Assembly (NCBI RefSeq): GCF_047948215.1
Contig: NC_134458.1
Location: 86,693,260 to 86,757,259, forward strand
Length of the DNA: 64,000 nucleotides
Direction: 5' to 3'
Origin: Lycorma delicatula
Taxonomy: Eukaryota > Arthropoda > Insecta > Hemiptera > Fulgoridae
Shown: piece by piece, positions 57,604 to 64,000 of the stretch
How positions within the stretch are numbered: position 1 is the first letter of the stretch
Layout of the letters: every line of letters begins with the position of its first letter
The notes under the pieces: generated by a model
The model's input: the letters and a program-made list of their open reading frames with translations, nothing else
Told to the model about the DNA's origin: nothing
Databases searched by the model: none
Program-made: the position numbers and the translations under genes

Positions 57604-60500
57604 TGATATGACGGGTATTCCATTTTAATTCAACAAATTTTTTAAAATTTTATTGCATCACATTTTTCAATTTTGATGATTAATTTTGATAACAAGGTGG
57701 GTATATAACTACCCACTAGTAATGGCGATAAAATATTTTTTCATACTTTTAAAAAATCTTTTTCTTGAGTAGTAGACTATTTTATAACTTGCCAACAGGT
57801 AAAAAATCAGTCATTTTTGTCACTTTTTCCATGAGCTGTAGTATTCTATTTTGCATCATACAGAGGTCAAAATGGGCTTTATGGGAAGAGTAAAGATGGT
57901 ACTTCATCTTACTCAAAATTCATTCTGTTACATAACCAAATCTTGTAATGGTTACTGAAATTATGTTTACAGATGGGTTTTTTTTTCAAATTTTGGGCCC
58001 AAACTAAATAATGAAGGGCTTAGGGTAACAGGCCTGGTTCTACCTTTTAACTCTTAGGTACTAGTAGTACTTATAAAAAAAATTGGACTGCTGCTGAGTG
58101 TCCATTACAAGAAAATGGCCACCAAATCATACAATTTTGAAAACTTCTCATTTTTGGGGCCCAAAACCACATTTGGGAAAGGTGGCAAAAATCTGAAATT
58201 TTTCAGCAGTAAGTACTTTACATAAAAACCATATAAAATTTTTAATTTTGTTACTCAAAAGGGTTGACGAATAATGAAGTCATCAAAACCGCTAAATCAC
58301 TTTCTTCTAACCGTGAACAACATATCCAAAAAATTCACAGCATGTATTTTTTCAGATAATAATGTAGGCCTACTATACAAAATATTTTAATATGTCTATA
58401 ATGACATAGCTTATATTCTAGATAGTTTGTTACTTAAAGTACGACTCAATGTACAAATTCATGTTTAAACAAGAAAGTGAATAGACATGCATGGACATGA
58501 ATGTTTGCGTAATCCTGAATGTAAACATTATAGAAGCCTCGGTTGTTACTGTTTTGATTTCAATGTGGTATGTTGTATTGTTGCTAATGTTAATACTGTG
58601 GTTAGGTAATGTACATTTGTTTATAAAGTAATTTTATTAGCAGTGAACTTCTCTTTTATGTGATATCTTTTATTTTTAATTTTATTAATTAGAGAAATTT
58701 TTATTTTAGCTGTAGAAAAACTGGGATAAGATAAAGTGAGGTGCAATTGGTAGTTTTATAATGTTTACTAACTGTATTGTTATTACAAGAATCCTTGCAT
58801 TTTATAAAAACTGATTATAGAGTGTTCAATTTGCATTCACACTGAAACAGTATGTCACAAACTGACTTGCAATAGATCTTAAGTACTGCACGGTACAGAG
58901 TTTACTGAACAGCAAATAACATTAATATCTTTAAGTGGATGAACTGGAAAAAAAAATCTGTACTTTTCATAAAGCCTAATATTTAGATAAATATTTTCAT
59001 ATTAATGGAAAAAGTTGCTTTGACCCATTTAGCTGTCACACTAAACCAGTTAAGAAATCTCTTCAAAAAATATCTTTGACACTTTCAACAAGCAACCCAA
59101 ATTTAAAATTAATTCCAGGCGGAGCACTGAGTACAAAATGCTTAAACAAAATACAAAAACCACACGATGGTACAGAAAACGAAAGCAAATGACAAGATAT
59201 ATTTGAGCCTCAATGTGTTATAGTCGAGTCTGTGAATAAAGCTTGTTCAGCATTTGGCATTAAGGTTCAAAAATTACAGAGTAGCGCAAAGGAACCAATT
59301 TAAAAAAATAAAGCTACAAAAATAGCAGAGTCAGTTACCAGTAAATTAAATGATTCCTTTGATATAGATATTTCTACAGAAGAAACCAGTTTAATACCAC
59401 AAAATTAAGCTGATTTAGGTAGGGAATATGAAGAATTAATCGTTCAAATAAAGGATAAACTGAAAACAGTTACATCAACCCACGAAAAAATTAATATTTT
59501 AAGTTTATTACCAAGCAGCTGGAGCATTCAAAAATTCAAAATGAGTTTAGTATTAGTATTTAGCCCATCAACCCAAACAATTAGTTAAAACAAGTGGAAC
59601 TTTACCACAAATCGGCAAAAAGAAACCCAGTCACGTAACTGAAGAAAATGTTATTAAATGTGCCCCAAAATTTTTAGCAGAATGATGAGCACAGCCAAAT
59701 GATGCCAGGCAAGAAGGATTGTCTCTGTAAGACAAACTGACGGGAAGAAAATTAATATTCTAAAAAGGCTTGTATGCAACTTAAAATAATTGTACATAGC
59801 CTTCAAAGAAAAACATAATTTAAAAATTGGATTTTCAAAATTTGATGATTTAAATCTAAATGTTGTCTGGCTGGTGGGTCTGGAACTCACTCTGTGTGTC
59901 ACCCACCAAAATGTAAAACTCATGTAATCTGCTTAAAATGAAATTTGATTATAAAATTCTCCTTTCAACCGTGGTATGTGATATAGAAAATGAAACATGC
60001 ATGCTGTCAAAGTGTGAAAAATTCCAGGCACTAATGAAGTGCTCAGATTTTACTCCAAGAGAGCTGGGATGATTTTGATTCTGAAATTATGTTCAAACAG
60101 TGGGGGTTTCTGTTGACCGTTATGAACTAACTACTCAAATTCTTCCATTTCAACAGTACTTTGATAAACATACTGAAAATTTTAATTATCTAAAAAGGCA
60201 TAATTTTGTTGCAAAGAAACAAGCTAATTTCCTCAACATTAAAATGAAAAACTTGTTGGAGGGTGAATGTATTGTAATGGGAGACTTCTCTCCAAATTTT
60301 CCTTTTGTGATACAGGATGAAGTCGAGTCATATTGGTCAAAAACTTATGCCACAGTACATCCATTTCTCTTGTATTTTAAAAAAGAAGGAAAATTACAAA
60401 GCCAAAGCTACTGTGTGATAAATGAGTACTTGAAGCACAATACTACATCGTTCTTCTAATTCCAAAAGAAAGTTATAAAGTAAAAACACTGTTACCACAA
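57604..60500 (+). mobile_element. decayed mobile element of unassigned class
   Basis: The interval holds a broken protein relic (59440-60459) preceded by a long non-coding stretch that includes the palindrome GTGGGTATATAACTACCCAC at about 57697-57716. The protein type is repeat-associated in many invertebrate genomes, hence the mobile-element call. Boundaries are guesses, since no terminal repeats or target duplication were found. Confidence 0.4.
59440..60459 (+). pseudogene. relic of an invertebrate repeat-associated protein
   Basis: Recoverable blocks in plus-strand frames are ILSLLPSSWSIQKF, MPGKKDCLCKTNGKK, NLKIGFSKFDDLNLN, THQNVKLM, KIPGTNEVLRFY and ESWDDFDSEIMFKQW. After a one-base deletion the 120-residue open part at 60100 continues GVSVDRYELTTQILP, HNFVAKKQANFL, IVMGDFSPNFPFVIQDEVES and ATVHPFLLYFKKEG. 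The pattern (KIGFSKF, HQN-KLM, F-KQW-SVDR, DFSENYSFV-QDEV, ATIHP) is familiar to me from unplaced predicted proteins repeated in many invertebrate genomes. I do not know an assigned enzyme activity. Broken by numerous stops. Confidence 0.55.
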
Positions 60501-63120
60501 GATAAACAATTTTTTTTATTTTTATAAGCCCAAAAAAATATGAAGCTCAAGAATTAAAAATATTAACTGTAACATCACGGAAGTGTATAATGTAGTCTGG
60601 CTAATAAAAGGCGAAACCTGAGTTTTAGTTCTAATAATTTTGTAAGTAATTCATACAGATAAAAACATCAAATTTTTGCTTCTGTTTTAAGAAAGTCGTA
60701 TTTTTAAAAAAACTTTTTAACTGCAAAAATGCGTCGTTTATATTTTTTTTTTTAAAATGCGAAAAAACAAAATTCTTAGTCTTTTAATAGTAAAACTTAG
60801 ATAAAAAAAAAGATACTTTTCTACAGTTTCCAATAATTTGTTTTATATATAGCAAACAATTTCATTTCAAAAATGTTTGAACATGATGGTAAATGAAATT
60901 ATAATAAAATTATGAAAGCAAATAGAGAAATTGTTTTAAATTCTGGTAAAGTTTTTTCAAGATACCTACAAAAACATACACGTACATTTAGAACCGAATA
61001 AACAGCAGCCTACGTTCGCAAACAACAAACATTTTGCTTTCAAAAACATAACTACCTATGTAATATCTTCAATAAGTAACACCTACAAAAATGTTTAGAC
61101 GTTACTGACCTGAGACAACGTTATATGTTTCGTGATGCCAAAAAATTAAAACACGTGCAGATAATTACATATTTTTATTATGAAGGAACGGTACTTGTCG
61201 GTTATTGGGACGACACTGCTGTTCGTGTGTATTGTGGTTGTATCTGCATTATTTATTTTTATCGATATTTTCTTAGATAACTATTCATTATTTAGATAAC
61301 TATTTCATTAGAAATAAACTTTTCAATTTTATTGTACGTTTTCCGTATTATTGCGATAAAGATTTTAAGTTAGCGTTAAGGTAACGTAACTAACGATTCC
61401 GTGTACTGAACTTCTTGCGATATCAACAGCACCTAACCGAACGCTAGCTTCGCTCGTTAACCCGGAGTAATTATCCTTATATACCGCGAGTCTAACGAAT
61501 GTTTTAATTTTATACTTAAATATCGACAAAAAAATAAAAATAAATGGCGTCCAGATAACATACAAGTACCGAAGGGACTCTTGTTAACTCTTCATAACAA
61601 TAAAAACCGACGTTTATTACAACTATTACATTTTATTGTCGTCACGTTTATTTTATTGTTGTCAGCCTGTTTATTAAATGTAAATGTAGATATTAGAAAT
61701 CTGATTTGTTTGAAATAGTAAAATAAATTACTGTAATAATTATTGTAATCTTATATGTTTAGAATCTTTTTTGTTGCAATTTATTCATTTTCAAATTTAG
61801 TTATAAAATTACAATGATCCATCGATAGCAAACGAGACACTGATTGTAACATTACTCTATTAATATTAATTATAAACACTGATATGGTTACGTTATTTTC
61901 CTTTATATGAAATAATTAATTGTACAAAGACTGCGTCATTTAAAAAGGAAATTTATTTATTGAATGTAAACTAATTATTTTATAAATAAAAAATATACCT
62001 AATTCTCCCTTATGTTATCCACTATCTTAATTATCTTATCCACTACCGATATATAATAGATATACAACCATAATGTAGTGGATGGATATATGTACACGCA
62101 AAAATGTCATATTAAATTTTTTTTAATAGTTAATTATTAACATGGTAATTAAAACTGCTTTAAGCAATAACTTGATAACATCCCTCCCAAATAAATATGA
62201 TCTATGAGCACAAAATTGGGCAATACAGTACTTTTATCAGTGAAGAAGGGAAGACTTGTGTCGATATTACTTTGCGATAACCTGTACACAGAATTACGAT
62301 TGATAGACGCTGTAAATAGATATATAGAAAAGAAAAATTAAATACAACCAAGCGAACAACTGACTGAAGGATTTTAAATAAATTCCTGTATTCAATAATT
62401 TCATTTTTTTCAACCACCCAGGTTTTGTAACCGTTATCAATTTTTAAATATTTCTTGCAAAACGATTTACTACTGGCAAAAACTTACTTCTATACGATAA
62501 CTGACGGACATATTTTCTTTTAAGGACCATTCAAACCGAAAAGACCTAACATTTAATGATAGTAAAACGTCCAAATTACATACGATAACCGTCACGTAAC
62601 GGCGAGCTCGGATAATCAGACCACAAGTAACTGCTATACTATGGTTCTCTGAAACATTGGCACACCATGATTAGTCTTCTCTTAGTAGCATAAACATAAT
62701 GCAACTCTCGTTTACGAAGAGATGTATTTTTGTGTGTTTACAGTATTAAGAAAGTGACATCGTGTTTCAAATACAAAACAATTATTTTTATTTTGTTTCT
62801 CTTTTGCTTTTCCATGTATTAAAAGTTCAGTTCTGCGTTTCCGCTTCTCGGTACGGTTCTTTTGGCGTGTGTCGTGTATTTTGTTACACAGCTGACTACT
62901 ATACGATATTTTGTAAAACGTTTTTATCGTGGTTAACGGTTCAAACTTTTTAAAACAGTTCGTTCAAATGCGAATAGTTATGGCCGAATTTAAGTCTGTT
63001 GTGAAAGTGAAAAACTTCGAAGGCAGGCGCACGAAACCGTAAACAAAACGTATGATTTCATGAAACAAGAATCTTTAGCGTAGGAAAATAAGAAAATGAC
63101 AAGCATTTAACTGCTATACA
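60500..63120. other. AT-rich region with CpG-containing patches; possible Atx2 promoter area
   Basis: No coding exon is supported. Two patches (61380-61500 and 62575-62640) contain several CG dinucleotides, unlike most of the window, and may be promoter DNA. A minus-strand ATG frame of eight codons ending at a gtaagt donor (62482-62511) has the wrong phase to join the first supported Atx2 exon directly. Confidence 0.35.
61475..61483 (-). promoter_or_regulatory. candidate TATA box for a minus-strand transcript
   Basis: TATATAAGG on the minus strand stands just upstream of a CG-containing stretch (CGAGCGAAGCTAGCGTTCGG), where an initiation site would lie about 30 bases downstream. The location, 6.9 kb above the first supported Atx2 exon, would suit a distal promoter. 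TATA-like words are common in AT-rich DNA, so support is weak. Confidence 0.15.
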
Positions 63121-63127
63121 GAAATAT

Positions 63128-64000
63128 GAAGAGAGAACTGCAGTTGTCTGTGGCGTTTCCAGGGCTCAGGTTCCAAGTGTAAGAAAAGAAAATATAGAAT
63201 TTCATCGATCCAAGGGACCAGAATGTTCGTTCATCACCCCCTCCAGGGAAAAAAGTAAGAAACGTTCTAAACCGGTTACTGGATTAAATGATTTTGATAA
63301 AGGGGTGATTAGGCAAACTGTGAATGAATTTCACTAAAGATAGGGGAGCTGCAAAACAGTTAACAAACTCTGTAAAGAATTAAAAATTAAAATTAATTTT
63401 AACGACAGTGAAACTAGTTTTTTTAAGAAATAGGGTTTAAGTGGCACAACAGAAAACGAAAGGGAAATTTTAGTTGACAAACATGATATTAGGCAGAAAA
63501 GGATTTCATATTTGCAGGGGTTCAATGAAACCGGGCGATCGCATACTTAGATGAATCTTCTCAGTCAACGACAAAATCACTGGCTGACGACAGCGGTGCA
63601 GGATTTCATTTACCAATTAATAAAGGAGTACGCTTAATTAATTCACGCCGGAGGTGAAAAGCGCTTTATTCCAAACGCAATGTTAACTTGTTCAGCCAAA
63701 TCAAAAAGTGCCGATTACCATGATAACATGAATACTAAAAATTATTTGAAACGGGCTGAAGAAAATTTAGTTCCTGACCTTCCTCCTGAGTCTGTAGTAG
63801 TTATTGGCAATGCTCCGTATCGTAACACCCTTTCTGAAAAACTTTCATTGTCATCAAGCAAGAAACAAAGCACGACTGTTTGGATTCAGAAACATCATAT
63901 TTCATTTTCGTCTGAAATGCTTAAACCACAATCGTATGAATTAATTAAGTTGAACAAAAGTAACAGAAAACGATATCGATTTGACGAATTGTTGGAAAGA
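63128..64000 (+). pseudogene. DDE-type transposase relic (DDE_3-like), continues past the window
   Basis: Plus-strand blocks are AVVCGVSRAQVPSVRKENI, KKRSKPVTGLNDFDKGVIRQ, INFNDSETSFF, ENEREILVDKHDIRQKRISY, IHAGGEKRFIPNAMLTC and ADYHDNMNTKNYLKRAEENL. These are followed by VVVIGNAPYRNTLSEKL, KKQSTTVWIQKHHISFS and MLKPQSYELIKLNKSN. The order matches insect repeat proteins with a DDE_3 endonuclease core. The block VVVIGNAPY is normally VVVIDNAPY, so a catalytic Asp is replaced by Gly. Stops also interrupt the helix-turn-helix end and the first-Asp region. It reaches the right edge of the window and is inactive. Confidence 0.75.

Noticed and set aside
62482..62511. Minus-strand ATG frame MSVSYRIE followed by a gtaagt donor, as the Atx2 first exon
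   Set aside because: It ends in phase 0, whereas the first supported Atx2 exon needs two bases of a split codon. The frame that would supply them contains a stop. It also lacks the basic residues expected of the N-terminus.
1..64000. Prokaryotic-type features (operons, ribosome binding sites, CRISPR)
   Set aside because: The window has spliced exons, microsatellites and eukaryotic transposons throughout. No regularly spaced direct repeats of CRISPR type were seen.

Overview
The window is AT-rich eukaryotic DNA from an arthropod, almost certainly an insect. It carries one recognisable host gene, the orthologue of ataxin-2 (Atx2), on the minus strand. Nine coding exons are supported between 54.6 kb and 18.6 kb. 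Each has consensus splice sites and exactly compatible reading phases. The transposon content (mariner-like elements, a Tigger/pogo element, a BEL/Pao LTR element, an RTE-type LINE and piggyBac-like ends) fits a hemimetabolous insect such as a hemipteran, but the sequence does not prove the order.

Layout of the host gene, in its own 5' to 3' direction (decreasing coordinates): Lsm domain exons (54483-54588 and 51643-51850), linker and LsmAD exons (50728-50849, 46408-46532, start of 44725-45266), low-complexity Pro/Gln/Thr-rich exons (44725-45266 and 43737-44213), the PAM2 poly(A)-binding-protein motif exon (40219-40496), and C-terminal exons (30265-30469 and 18643-18863). The supported coding sequence totals 2284 bases, about 760 codons. 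The initiator exon was not found; it lies in the last 9 kb of the window or beyond it. A 97-nt candidate cassette exon at 42239-42335 fits in phase if a second, downstream donor of the preceding exon is used.

The introns and flanks are mostly transposon debris. The 11.4-kb intron at 18864-30264 holds three mariner-like elements in a row, an internally deleted BEL/Pao element with paired LTRs and a 5-bp target duplication, and a fourth mariner. The intron at 30470-40218 holds an RTE-type LINE lying between the two arms of a long inverted repeat, plus a decayed ORF of a repeat-borne protein family. The intron at 46533-50727 holds a Tigger/pogo element with matching terminal repeats. The 3' flank (1-18.6 kb) holds a short LINE tail with a perfect 15-bp target duplication, a 3-kb piece bounded by piggyBac-like ends, and a nested element with roughly 300-bp inverted ends. 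The 5' side holds a decayed ORF of unknown mobile family (57.6-60.5 kb) and a dead DDE transposase running off the end.

No bacterial-type operons, CRISPR arrays or rRNA genes were seen. All transposon reading frames I could follow are broken, so the only gene expected to work here is Atx2.
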